Source: Portulaca oleracea | Taxonomy: Eukaryota > Streptophyta > Magnoliopsida > Caryophyllales > Portulacaceae | Assembly: GCA_029582165.1 (NCBI GenBank) | Contig: CM055872.1 | Coordinates: forward strand, 49,179,695-49,243,694 | Length of the DNA: 64,000 bases | Direction: 5' to 3' | In this document: positions 11,148 through 21,725 of the stretch, piece by piece | Position numbering within the stretch: position 1 is the first letter of the stretch | Layout: the number at the start of each line of letters is the position of its first letter | Made by a program: the position numbers and the translations under genes | Notes under the pieces: model-generated | The model's database searches: none | Told to the model about the DNA's origin: nothing | Seen by the model: only the letters and a program-made list of their open reading frames with translations

Positions 11148-12577
11148 ATGTCCAGGAGATCCCGGCGAGTTCAAAATCAACCTCCTCCCACTCCGATAAA
11201 CCCGGAGATCGAAGCGGCCGCACGTCACGCAAACGCCGCAACCTGAAGGCGTCGTCGCCAACGGCAACAACCGCAACCTCAACAAATGGCGGAACCACCA
11301 CCACCACCCTGTACCCTCCTCTCCTACACCGCTCCTACACCGGGTACGGGAGGGTCAGCTATTCTTCTTCCCGACCTCGCCGATGGGGTTGTTTTCGACT
11401 TCAAGCCCGGTTTCTTACACCTCATTGAACAAAATCAATACCGAGGCTCGGACATGGAAAACCCCATCAAGCATGTGAATCAATTTCTCCAAAGGGTCGG
11501 CATAGTACGTATGCCCGGTGTTAGTGATGAATATCTAAGGCTCAAGTACTTCCCATTCTCCCTTGCGGAACGAGCCAAGAGTTGGTTGGACAATTGTGCT
11601 CCGAACACTTATGATACATGGGACGCATTGTGTAACGACTTCCTCAATCGGTTCTACCCTCAAGCGGAGGCGCAACGGATTCGATCGGAGATTATTGGGT
11701 TCAAGCAACGATCGGGCGAGTCATTATTTGAGGCATGGGAACGGTTCAGGGGCTTGCAAAGGGAGTGTCCACATCATAATTTCAATCCATCGTTAATCCT
11801 TAATACCTTCTATCAAGGCCTTAACGGTTCGGTCAAGCAAGCAATAGATAGTGCCTCGGGTGGCCTATTTTTAGGAAAAACTCCGGATCAAGCCGACACT
11901 TTCTTCAACAAATGGCTCAAACCTCATGTCATTGGGGACGTGGGCGAGATCCAGGAGATCGATTGACTTCCGGTGAAGACGGCAATATAAACTTCCTCAT
12001 CAAGACCGTCCAACAATTGGCACAAGATGTGGCCGAGATTAAAACGACTCAACAAATCAAGGCGATGAGTGAAGTTCAAATGCCTTCCTCACCATCATCC
12101 TCAACAATTGGCACAAGATGTGAGGTTTGTCTTGGGCCACATGCTACCTTTGAGTGCTCTCTGGAGTTTATTGCGAATGAGCAAGCCAATGCCTTGTACC
12201 ACCAAAATTTGTCTTGGCGAACCGAGAACCCCACTCGCCCTCAAGGAAACCCCGCATATGTAGCCCCTAGAGGCTTCACTCCCCAAGGACAAGGTCGCCC
12301 TCACCAAGCCCGCCCATCCTACCAACACCCCGCTCCACAACCCGTCCACAAAGCTCCTCCAGGCTACCAACAACCCATCTCATACCCCCAACCATCTCAA
12401 CCCTCCACCCAAGACCAAACCCTTGAGTTGCTAAAAACTCTAGTGCAAGGCCAACAAACCGATAGGGCACACACCGAAGCTCGCTTTAAAGCCTATGAGA
12501 CTCAATTGGCTCAGTTGGCTCAGCAACTTAACCTCCAAAGTCGTGCGCCGGAGCGTCTCCCTAGCCAACCTCAATAA
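11148..12577 (+). pseudogene. Athila-like gag, broken
   Basis: The likely start is the ATG at 11148 (MSRRSRRVQNQPPP...). The frame has an in-frame TGA at 11244-11246 where CGA would give arginine. It then runs on through the capsid-like region (KYFPFSLAERAKSWLD, LNRFYPQAEAQRIRSEI). Near 11910 an apparent one-base loss in an A run shifts the frame, and the rest (MAQTSCHWG..., QQLAQDVAEIKTTQ, a CEVCLGPHATFEC zinc-like motif, Pro/Gln-rich tail) continues in the next frame. A TAA at 12575-12577 separates it from the protease part, which is in the same frame. Gag packages the element RNA in virus-like particles; this copy cannot make it whole. Confidence 0.85.
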
Positions 12578-15480
12578 AATCCCAAGGGACACCTCAACGC
12601 CATAACTTTGAGAAGCGGAAAGGAGTTGGAGGGCCCTAAAGGTGGAGTGCTGCAAGAAGAAGTGAGGGATGAAGTAGAAGTTGAGGATATCACTCATGAA
12701 GAGGAGGGAGTTGGAGTGCAAGGACAAGAGGTTTGTGATGAAGGAGTTGAGGAGCCCAGTGATGTAAGAGGAACGAAAAGGAAAGAGGCGGTGACTGAGA
12801 AGGAGCAAGAGCCAATTCTTCAACAAAAGAGGCCCTTTCAACCGCCCATACCGTTTCCCCAACGGTTTGCCAAGCAAAAGGAGGATGCCAAGTTCTCCAA
12901 ATTTCTGGAAATCCTTGAGAAACTACATGTCACTATCCCTTTTCTAGAGGCTATCTCTGACATGCCTTCCTACACCAAGTTCTTGAAGGATCTTCTATCG
13001 AACAAAAGGAAGGTGATGGAGCATGCGACAGTCTCATTGACCGAGGAGTGCAGCGCGGTGATTGAAAACAAGCTACCTCCCAAGCTTTCCGACTCCGGAA
13101 GCTTCTCAATTCCATGTTCTGTCAGAGATATGGCCATTAGTAAGGCCCTTTGTGATTTGGGGGCAAGTGTAAGTGTTATGCCCTATTCGATCTGCAAGAA
13201 GCTACACATGGGGGAGTTGAAGCCCACAACAATATCTTTGCAAATGGCCGATCGATCGATTCGCCGGCCTTTGGGAATCCTCGAGGACGTGCCGCTCCAA
13301 GTCGGCAAGTTTTATATACCGTGCGACTTTGTGGTTTTGGAGATGGCCGAGGACGCCCAAATCCCAATCATTTTGGGTCGTCCCTTCCTCGCGACAGCGG
13401 GAGCTATGATCGATGTGAAGAATGGGAAATTATCTCTTCACATCGGCGACGAGAAGATCGATTTCAACTTACAAAGCTCCGTTGCTACCCCATCGATCAA
13501 TGAATTATGCTACCAAGTCGATATCATCGATGAAGTCGTTGAGGAAACCCTCGGTCCTCATTGGGCTTTCGAGGACCCATTGGAAGAAGCCTTGTTAGAA
13601 GCATTTGAGCCAGAATCACTGGAAGGGGATGTGGCATCCTATGTGGCTATTTTTAATGGAGAATTGAGCTTTGAGGAACCTTGCGTGATGGAAGCTTTTA
13701 CCTCCGGGATCTTTGAACAGGAGGCGGCGTGGTATACTACTCTCCTCAACAATGCACCGACAAGCAATGATCCTTTCGTTGAGTGGGAGGAGATTTCAAG
13801 TGTGGAAACACAGCCGTCAAAGGACAAACAATTGCCGACTCCAGAGCTAAAACCTCTTCCCCCAAGTTTAAGGTACGCTTTCTTAGGACCTAATGAAACC
13901 TATCCAGTCATAGTCAATGCAAATCTCGATGGCACTCTTCTTGAAAAGTTGTTGACCGTTCTTCGAAAATACAAAGGGGCCATTGGGTATTCGATTGATG
14001 ATTTGACCGGATTGAGTCCCTCTATTTGCATGCATGAAATTGACCTCGACCTAGATGCAAAGCCCTCTAGGCAACCCCAAAGGAGGCTTAATCCAAATAT
14101 GCAAGAGGTAGTAAAGAAAGAGGTCCTTAAGCTTCTTGAGGCGGGTATAATCTATCCCATAGCTAATAGTGAGTGGGTTAGTCCTGTCCAAGTGGTGCCA
14201 AAGAAGGGGGGGATGACGGTAGTGATGAACGATAAGAATGAGTTGGTGTCTACAAGAACCGTGACGGGGTGGAGAATGTGTATCGACTATAGAAACTTTA
14301 ACAAAGCCACCCGAAAAGATCACTTCTCGTTGCCCTTTATGGATCAAATGTTGGAAAGATTAGCCGGTCATGCTTTTTATTGTTACTTAGATGGTTTTTC
14401 CGGGTTCTTTCAAATACCCATCCACCCTAATGACCAGGACAAAACCACATTCACATGCCCTTACGGTACCTTCGCCTATCGAAGGATGCCGTTTGGGTTG
14501 TGTAATGCCCCGGGTACGTTTCAGCGATGCATGATGGCTATTTTTTCCGATTTGATTGAGAAAGTCATGGAGGGTTTCATGGATGACTTCTCGGTATACG
14601 ATAACACCTTTGAAACGTGTTTGCAAAACCTTGAAACGGTGTTATCGAGATGCCTTGAAGTCAATCTTGTTCTGAACTGGGAAAAGTGTCACTTCATGGT
14701 CCCGGAAGGGGTGGTTCTAGGCCATGTCGTGTCACAATGGGGTATCGAGGTTGACCGGGCGAAAGTGGAGGTCATTGAGAAGCTACCACCCCCGACCACC
14801 GTCAAGGGGTAAGGAGTTTCCTTGGTCATGTCGGCTTTTACCGCCGGTTTATCAAGGATTTCTCCAAAGTAGCAAGGCCTCTCACTCAACTCCTGGCCAA
14901 CGATACCCCTTTCATCTTTTTTGACGATTGTGTTGAAGCTTTTGCTAGGTTGAAGCAAGCCCTGATTAGTGCGCCGATCTTACAACCACCAAACTGGCTC
15001 TTACCCTTTGAAGTGATGTGCGATGCGAGCGATCTCGCCATTGGGCCGTCCTGGGGCAACGGAAAGATAACAAACCGTACGCGATACACTATGCAAGCCG
15101 CACCCTCGACGATGCCCAAAGGAACTACACGACTATCGAGAAGGAGTTGCTCGCAGTTGTTTTCGCCATCTAGAAATTCCGGCCCTACTTGTTGTGCTCG
15201 AAGGTGGTTATCTTCACCGACCATGTGGCTCTTCGATACCTCCTTGCAAAGAAAGATGCGAAGCCCTGGCTCATAATATGGATACTTCTCTTTCAGGAGT
15301 TTGACATTGAAGATCAAAGACAAGGCCGAGGCGCAAAACATGGTCGCCGATCACCTTTCTCGGATCGTGGTAGAGCGTGATGATACACCCATTGATGACA
15401 CCTTCCCCGATGAGCATCTTTATGCCGCAAGCGCCATCAACCTCCCTTGGTATGCCGATATAGTCAATTACTAGGCCGCC
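12578..15480 (+). pseudogene. Athila-like protease, reverse transcriptase and RNase H, broken
   Basis: The frame opens after the TAA (NPKGHLNAITLRSGK) and stays open to 14812. Order: an acidic linker, a retropepsin-like protease with the motif CDLGAS (about 13150), then RT with WRMCIDYRNFN, LDGFSGFFQIP, MPFGLCNAPGTFQRCM and the catalytic FMDD at 14576-14587. At about 14808 a G run is one base short and the frame breaks inside the RT connection region. RNase H (CDASDLAIG, then [16 protein letters not shown]) is spread over other frames, with a further lost G near 15045, a TAG near 15171 and another shift near 15310. A last TAG precedes the integrase. The domains are recognisable but the polyprotein cannot be made. 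Confidence 0.88.
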
Positions 15481-15483
15481 GGC

Positions 15484-16737
15484 TTGTTGCCCCCGGAACT
15501 TAGCTACCATGAGAGGAAGAAGCTAATACACGATGAAAAGTTCTACCATTGGGATGATCGATTCTTATTCAAGTCTTGCAAGGACGGTATCTTTAGGAGG
15601 TGCATTCCGGAAGATGAAGTACAGCGTGTCCTAGCTGATTTCCATGAGCTTCCATGCGGAGGCCACACCGGTGCTTCAAAAACCGCCGCGAAGGTCTTAC
15701 AAGTGGGCTTCTTTTGGCCCACTCTTTTTCGCGACGCGGATAGACACGTTCGGGCATGTGATCGATGTCAAAGAACCGGCAACCTCACACGAAGACAAGA
15801 GATGCCTCTCAATTACATCTTGGAAATCGAGGTCTTTGATGTTTGGGGCCTCGATTTCATGGGCCCCTTCCCATCCTCAAAAGGTAACTTGTACATTCTT
15901 GTCGCTGTGGATTATGTATCAAAATGGGTTGAAGCGATTGCTAACCCTACAAGCGATTCGAGGGTGGTGATGAGGATGTTCAAGAAGATCATCTTTCCAA
16001 GATTTGGGGTACCGAGAGTGATCATCACCGACAATGGTTCTCACTTCGTGGAAAAGAAGCTTGGTGCACTTTTGGCAAAGTATGAGGTGAAGCACAAAAG
16101 AGGTCTTGCATACCACCCACAAACAAGTGGGCAAGCCGAAATTTCAAACCGGGAAATCAAGTTCATCTTAGAGAAGACCGTTGCAAAGTCGAGAAAAGAT
16201 TGGAGTGATAAACTAGATGACGCCTTATGGGCGTACCGGACGGTATTTAAAACACCAATAAGGACCACTCCCTTCAAGTTGGTGTATGGGAAAGCATGTC
16301 ATCTTCCGGTGGAGCTCGAGCATAAGGCTTGGTGGGCCTTGAAAGCGTGGAATTTTGATATCAAAGCCTCCGGTGAGAAAATACTCCTCCAATTGAATGA
16401 ACTTGAGGAGATACAGCTTGATGCTTACAACAACTCCAAGATCTTCAAGGAAAGAACAAAGAAATGGCACGACAAAGGCATAGCCAAGAAAGAACTTTGT
16501 GAAGGAGAACTCGTGCTTTTGTTCAACTCAAGGATGCGACTATTCTCCGAGAAGCTCCGATCAAGATGGTCGGGACCATTTCGGATCTTCAAAGTGCATC
16601 CATTTGGAGTATTTGAACTCGAAGGGAAAGATGGTGAGACATTTAAAGTCAACGGATCGCCGCTCAAACCGTACATAGAGGGAACGGAGCGCCCGGAGGG
16701 ATACACTTGCACCCTCCGGGTCATCAAGGAGAATTGA
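15484..16737 (+). CDS. Athila-like integrase region, open
   Basis: A 417-codon frame encodes an integrase that would insert the cDNA copy into host DNA. An HHCC-type zinc domain ([11 protein letters not shown]... CDRCQRTG) comes first. The catalytic core then has its acidic residues in [17 protein letters not shown] and [11 protein letters not shown] (D, D, E arrangement), followed by a C-terminal region ([12 protein letters not shown]). It is in frame with upstream codons ([13 protein letters not shown]) but cut off from them by a TAG at about 15472. The integrase part itself looks undamaged. It is part of a larger pol, not a free gene, and there is no chromodomain. Confidence 0.85.
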   Translation: MLPPELSYHERKKLIHDEKFYHWDDRFLFKSCKDGIFRRCIPEDEVQRVLADFHELPCGGHTGASKTAAKVLQVGFFWPTLFRDADRHVRACDRCQRTGNLTRRQEMPLNYILEIEVFDVWGLDFMGPFPSSKGNLYILVAVDYVSKWVEAIANPTSDSRVVMRMFKKIIFPRFGVPRVIITDNGSHFVEKKLGALLAKYEVKHKRGLAYHPQTSGQAEISNREIKFILEKTVAKSRKDWSDKLDDALWAYRTVFKTPIRTTPFKLVYGKACHLPVELEHKAWWALKAWNFDIKASGEKILLQLNELEEIQLDAYNNSKIFKERTKKWHDKGIAKKELCEGELVLLFNSRMRLFSEKLRSRWSGPFRIFKVHPFGVFELEGKDGETFKVNGSPLKPYIEGTERPEGYTCTLRVIKEN

Positions 16738-17879
16738 AGAGATTGAGGTCTAGCTCAAGACCTTAAAAGAGCACTTCATGGGAGGCAACCCATGTTTGTA
16801 ATTGAGGTATTAGTTCTAGGGAAAAAAAAAGAAGAAAAAAATGAAAATGAAAAAAAGGAGAGAGAGTGGAGAGTTAGGAGTGAAAGGATGTGAGTGAAAA
16901 AGAAGAGAGTTGAAAAAAATTGGGAGTTAATTTTGAAGGAGTTTTTGTGCAAAAGAAGAAGTAAGTTGGTCTTTGGTTTGACTAAGTATGTAGAGTTGAG
17001 TAATTAGAGTGTTTTGTTCAATTAGTGTGAGGGAGTTCGAAGAAAAAAATTGAGAAGGGTGAGGTTTGAAAGGAGTGCAAGGGAAATCTCAGGCAGAAGT
17101 GCACGATCGTGCAACATTTTGGCGCGATCGTGCCGTTTCTCCAGAAGGTAGGTCACGATCGCGCAGCCCTAGCGCACGATCGTGACGTTTGAGATGCCAG
17201 GATTAGAAGAAAAAGGGCACGATCGTGAGAAACATCAGCACGATCGTGTAGTTTTAGCAGAACCTAGGTCACGATCATGCCGAATTCCCTCACGATCGTG
17301 CCGTTCACGATTTGTCAGCGCCCAGTTTTTCTCCAGAACCGCATGATCGTGCCGATTTTTGGCGCGATCATGCCGATTGCGATTCCCAGCAGCTTCTCGA
17401 CCCTTTTAAACCCAATTTTCACCCCACAATCCCTCATTTCTTTCCCCATTCGAGCCTCCATTCTCTCTCACTCTCACTCCCCTCTCAAACCCTAGCCTCA
17501 AACTCCTCAAATTCATCCTCCATCTCTGAATTTCCCCAATTTTCATCCTCCCTAAACCCTAATTTCTCCATTTTCTCTCTCTTTCTCAAACCCTAACCTC
17601 ACATCTCCATCTCCACCCTCCATTTCTCCATCACCACCATTCTCATCACTTTTCAAACCCTAACCCTCACCATCATACTAATCCCTCACCCCTCACAAAT
17701 CCTTCCACTCCTTCCACAAATTCAAGCACCCATACCCTTTTCCTCCCACAAAAAGCCCTAATTTCTCTCTCTAGCATCACTAACTCCCTCATCTTGGTGA
17801 GTTAGGGCATTAGAGAAAGAAATTCATCCCACCCTTCTTCTCAAAGCAAGTGTTCAAGCTCTTCAAGGTCTTCAAGTCA
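16738..17879 (+). other. Spacer between integrase and the env-position ORF
   Basis: About 1.1 kb without a coding frame that I trust. It starts with an A/G-rich stretch (16816-17090), then the degenerate palindrome cluster (17100-17373). A C/T-rich stretch with repeated AAACCCTAA words follows (17400-17780). An AAACCC/TTTTAAACCC region near 17403 could act as a promoter core. This is where Athila elements are expected to splice to or initiate the downstream ORF. Confidence 0.6.
17100..17373. promoter_or_regulatory. Second, degenerate CACGATCGTG palindrome cluster
   Basis: About ten copies related to the LTR palindrome: GCACGATCGTGC (17101), GCGCGATCGTGC, TCACGATCGCGC, GCACGATCGTGA, GCACGATCGTGT, TCACGATCATGC, TCACGATCGTGC, GCATGATCGTGC and GCGCGATCATGC. 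The GATC core is always kept while the outer bases vary. It lies 500-780 bp upstream of the env-position ORF. Confidence 0.75.
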
Positions 17880-19272
17880 ATGGCGCCCAAAAGGAGTGCT
17901 AGGTCAGGGGCTTCTTCATCATCTTCACAACCTCCCCCACCGAAACGAGGTAAATCTGAAGAACAACCTCTCGATTTCGACGAAAATGCTAGAATCCAAT
18001 TTCGTAATGATGACCATAGGAAGAGGTACGAAGCTTTCAAAACTGGAAAGATTAGTGTACCCAATGTTTATCATGAGTTGTCTTGTGAAAACATGGGAAT
18101 CAAACCGGCTTTGGAAAGATTTTTTGATGTTTTGGGGTGGGGAGAATTCAAGAACATTGACCATCCCATCTTTGGGCAAGTTGTTCTTGAGTTCCTCAGT
18201 TCTTTGGAGGTTGCCAATGATATGACTGCTGAAGCCTCCATAACCTTCAAGATTAATAAAACTGAGTTCAACTTGTCCCTTGACCAATTAAACTCGTTGC
18301 TTGGGTTACCCACTGACGGGGAGACCTACATCAAGGCAAGACGCCTCGACACTAATGAGGTCGTCCGGAGGCTTACGTGTAAGGCCAGAAAAGAGCGGGA
18401 AAAGGATAGAATGGATCGAATCATTTACCACAATCCCCGCACCACAAAGGCCTCAGAACCCACCATCGCTACTTTCATCGCCTAGTGGCCAATCTTGGCG
18501 GAAGGCATGATGGTCGATCAAATCTACGAGGGGACGATCTCGCGGTTATCTACCGAACCTTGATCAACAAACAAATCAACACGGGATCGTATATAGTGCA
18601 CCAACTGTATGAGATTAACCGGTTGACCAGTGCTCGTCGCGTCATTGGAATGGGGCACATCATTTGCCACATTGTCGACCGTGTCTGGATGGGTGCTTAC
18701 ATGCGTCGACGGCCGCCTCAAATCCACTGTGAGCCCCTTGATATGGTTACACTCGTGAATATGCGGATTATCAAGCAAGCTAACCGGGGATTCTCCTACG
18801 TCCATGGGAGCAACCCCGAGATCTTGCTCTTCCTTGGTCCGCAACATGAAGAGTGGATCGACCCGTCCGACAAGCGCAATTGGTCTTGTGATGCGAGGGA
18901 AGAAGAAGAAGGTGAGGAGGAGGAAGAGGAAGAAGAAGGTGAGGAGGAGGACGAGGAACAAGAAGAGGAGGTAGGAGGGCATGGGAATCTGTCCTACCTA
19001 GAAGCCATCAATGACTTATCCGCCCGCTTTGGCCATTTCGAAGTGCAAACATCGGCACGTCTTGACAGGCACTCCGAAAGACTCGACGGCCTCAACGCTC
19101 GTGTTGAATAGGGCTTCACGAGGATAGACCATATGCTCCAGCAACAACGACAAATTCTTTTCGACATGAGCTATGGCTACTATCAAGGTGGCGGACTCCG
19201 AGCTCCCCTGGGTTGGTATCCTCTGGGCTACCAACACCAACCACCACCCCCTCCGGGGCCCAACGATATGTA
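17880..19272 (+). pseudogene. Athila-type ORF in the env-like position, broken
   Basis: The start ATG at 17880 gives MAPKRSARSGASSSS, the Ser-rich basic opening usual for this Athila ORF. The first frame runs to a TAG at 18483-18485. From about 18470 the reading continues in another frame (LVANLGGRHDG..., VIGMGHIICHIVDRVWMGAY) to a TAG at 19109-19111. An in-frame extension rich in Gln/Pro/Gly then runs to the TAA at 19270-19272. A glutamate-rich block is encoded at about 18896-18976. No convincing signal peptide or transmembrane anchor is visible, so an envelope role is not supported by this sequence. The assignment rests on position and family resemblance. Confidence 0.75.
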
Positions 19273-21712
19273 AGTTTCCCCGCCCCCACCCTGCTCTCTT
19301 CAAGGATTATTCTTATTTTAGTGTGGGGGAGGTCTTATGGTTGGTTGGGAGTTTGAGTCTTTCGGTTATTGTGGCTTAGTGAGGCATGTTCCCTTCCCCC
19401 CTTCAGTATTTCCAAAGATTTTTGCATGTGTTTTGAGATACTTTCGTTGTTAGGTGATCGATGGTGAATTGAGTCTCAAATAATATACATTTGTATATAC
19501 CTTGCATGTAGTTTTCTTCTTTTTATTTGGTTCACTTGAACCGCATTTCTTAACTTCTTTCGCATTTAGTCTAGTGCATATAGGCTAGCTTTGCATTGTT
19601 TTCTTAACCTTGGTTTTCTTCTTTGTTTGTTCGTGGATGGCCGGTCTTCGTTTAGCAATGCGAATCCTTGGTAAGATCGTTCTAATCTTTTCTTTTCTTT
19701 CGTTAATTGTGTTTTGCTTTTGTTTTCTTTGCATGCATGTTCTTACTTTTTGGTGGCGCGCCCCTATTGTGCGTTGTGTTGGATTTCTTGTTGTTGGAGC
19801 CATGTGGGTTCGGGGCGCCACCCATTTTCTATGTGTTAGATGTTTGTATATATGTTTGCTTGTTTCCTTTAGGTGTTTGTACAGATGTTTGTTTTTCCTA
19901 GTTTTTCTACCCTTCATGAGACACCCTTCCCACAATGAGGACATTGTGGATTTTAAGTGTGGGGGGGAGATCATTATGTTTTGGGTAGAACACCTAGTCT
20001 TTTTGGGTCTTTTTTTTGCCTTTTTCTATCTTAGAAAAGTTCGTGAAAAAAAAGTGAAAAAGTGCTAAAATTTTGAAAAAAATAAAATAAAAATTAGAAC
20101 GTCACTGGGTTAGGTTAGATAGTCCTCCGGTGATGATTGTAGGCTAAGTAGTGCCTCTTGTAGCTTGGTTTAACCTTTGCATAGCCGACTGTGATTCAAA
20201 GCTTTTGAAAAGAATTTTCGAAAACATCTTGATTTGGGATTGCATTTTGATAGTAAAGATTGATGGCCCTTCTTGACCCATTGATGTGAGCTTTGCATAT
20301 GAATGTTTATGTTCTCTGATTGGTTGTTGAGCATAAACCCGTGAGACTACTAAGCCAAAACGACTAATCATTTTTATTAGTCTCGTATCCCCATGTGTGA
20401 CTCAACCTTGGTTGCGATCTCTAGAACTTGCTTTTCATCTCTTTGAAATTGCATTTTGCATCATGCATTGACAATATAATTGAGGCATTCATTCTCGCTT
20501 ATTTTAGCTACATAGCCAAATAGCCACCCGAATCATGTAATTTCCCACCTCTAACCCTTCTTTTAGCCTTTGATTACTCCTTCTCTTTGAAGTAAACCGA
20601 AATTTCAAACCTTGGCCGAGTGCATATCTTCCTACCCTAAGCCATTGCTTGGAGTTATTGAAGTGCGATCAGTAGGGTTGCTTGTGAATATTTCCATAGA
20701 ATGGTATGTTGGGAATGTCATGATTAGGATGGGATGGATTGTTCCCACTTATGTAGCTCTAAATTAGCTTGATTGCGTTAATGAAATCCGCCGAGTTTTG
20801 TGCTCTGTATTTAATCCTCTCTTTATTCACACGCTTCTAAAGAAAAAAAAAGGGGGAAAAAGGAGAAAGAAAGAAAAAGCAAAATAAAGAAAGCAAAAAT
20901 CGAAAAAAAAAGAAAGAAAAAAGAAAAGAAAGGAAAAAAAAGGAAGCAAAAGTGTCACGTCAAATGAGGAATTTAGTTTTGAGGCGGTTTCCAATAAATG
21001 TTTCGGGTTCATTATAATTGCTTATGGGTGAATAAGGTTCAATAACATTGCGTGAATTTGGCGAAGTATACTCCAAGCTTGGCTTCGAGCTCCACTTATC
21101 CAAATACTTTCCGTCCCTTACCCCTACCGTTAGCCCCGTTACAACCCCTTCAAAGACCTCTTGATTGTCATTTGCATTTTGCATCTAGCGGCGGAGAATT
21201 GAGATGATTAGCAAGCATATGGTAGATTGTTTCCTAGGCTAGAGTATTGAGAGAACCAAACATCAAATTCATTCTCAAAACACATGAGAGGAGCGTTTCT
21301 ACATTCCCAAGAGTGAGGTTTGCTCTCAATCATCTTAGTTTCATACTCTTACATGTGCTTTCTCACTAGTTTGGTGACGGAGGGGTGATTGATTTGATCT
21401 TGATGGTGTAACTCCCCTTAAATCCTTTTCGAAATTCTCCCTCTGTCTTGTGCCAAATTATTTTTTAATCGCTTTTGGTTGTGCCTTGGTTAGACCTAGT
21501 GGCTTGAAAGTCCTGCTATGCTTACCTGAGGGGGCTTGTACATAGTTTGGTTGGTATTTCTCGCGTTTTCCTATTTCTCTTCTTTTGTGTCCTTTTTCCT
21601 AGTTTAGTAGGCTTGGTGCATATGCTAAATGCACCCGTTGCTTCCCATGAAAGCGGAGTAGCTGTTTAGGCGGCAAGTTTTGCCTTGTTTTGCTCGGGGC
21701 GAGCAAAGGGCT
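19273..21712 (+). other. Long 3' non-coding region of the Athila-like element
   Basis: About 2.4 kb with no credible gene. It contains two internal PPT-like motifs (AGTGTGGGGGAG at 19320-19331 and AGTGTGGGGGGGAG at 19956-19969). The second is preceded by ACCCTTCCCACAATGAGGAC and a GGACATTGTGG word. A poly-A/G block (20840-20955) and T-rich stretches fill most of the rest. Confidence 0.7.
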
Positions 21713-21725
21713 AGTGTGGGGGAGT
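21713..21725 (+). other. Polypurine tract before the 3' LTR
   Basis: AGTGTGGGGGAGT directly abuts the LTR start TGATTAGG at 21726, the position where plus-strand synthesis is primed. Confidence 0.85.

Noticed and set aside
17880..19272. Functional envelope glycoprotein gene
   Set aside because: Position fits, but there is no visible signal peptide or membrane anchor, and the frame is broken by a shift and a stop.
19585..20068. Overlapping 129- and 152-codon frames on opposite strands in the Athila-like 3' region
   Set aside because: T-rich, hydrophobic by composition, in the known non-coding part of such elements.
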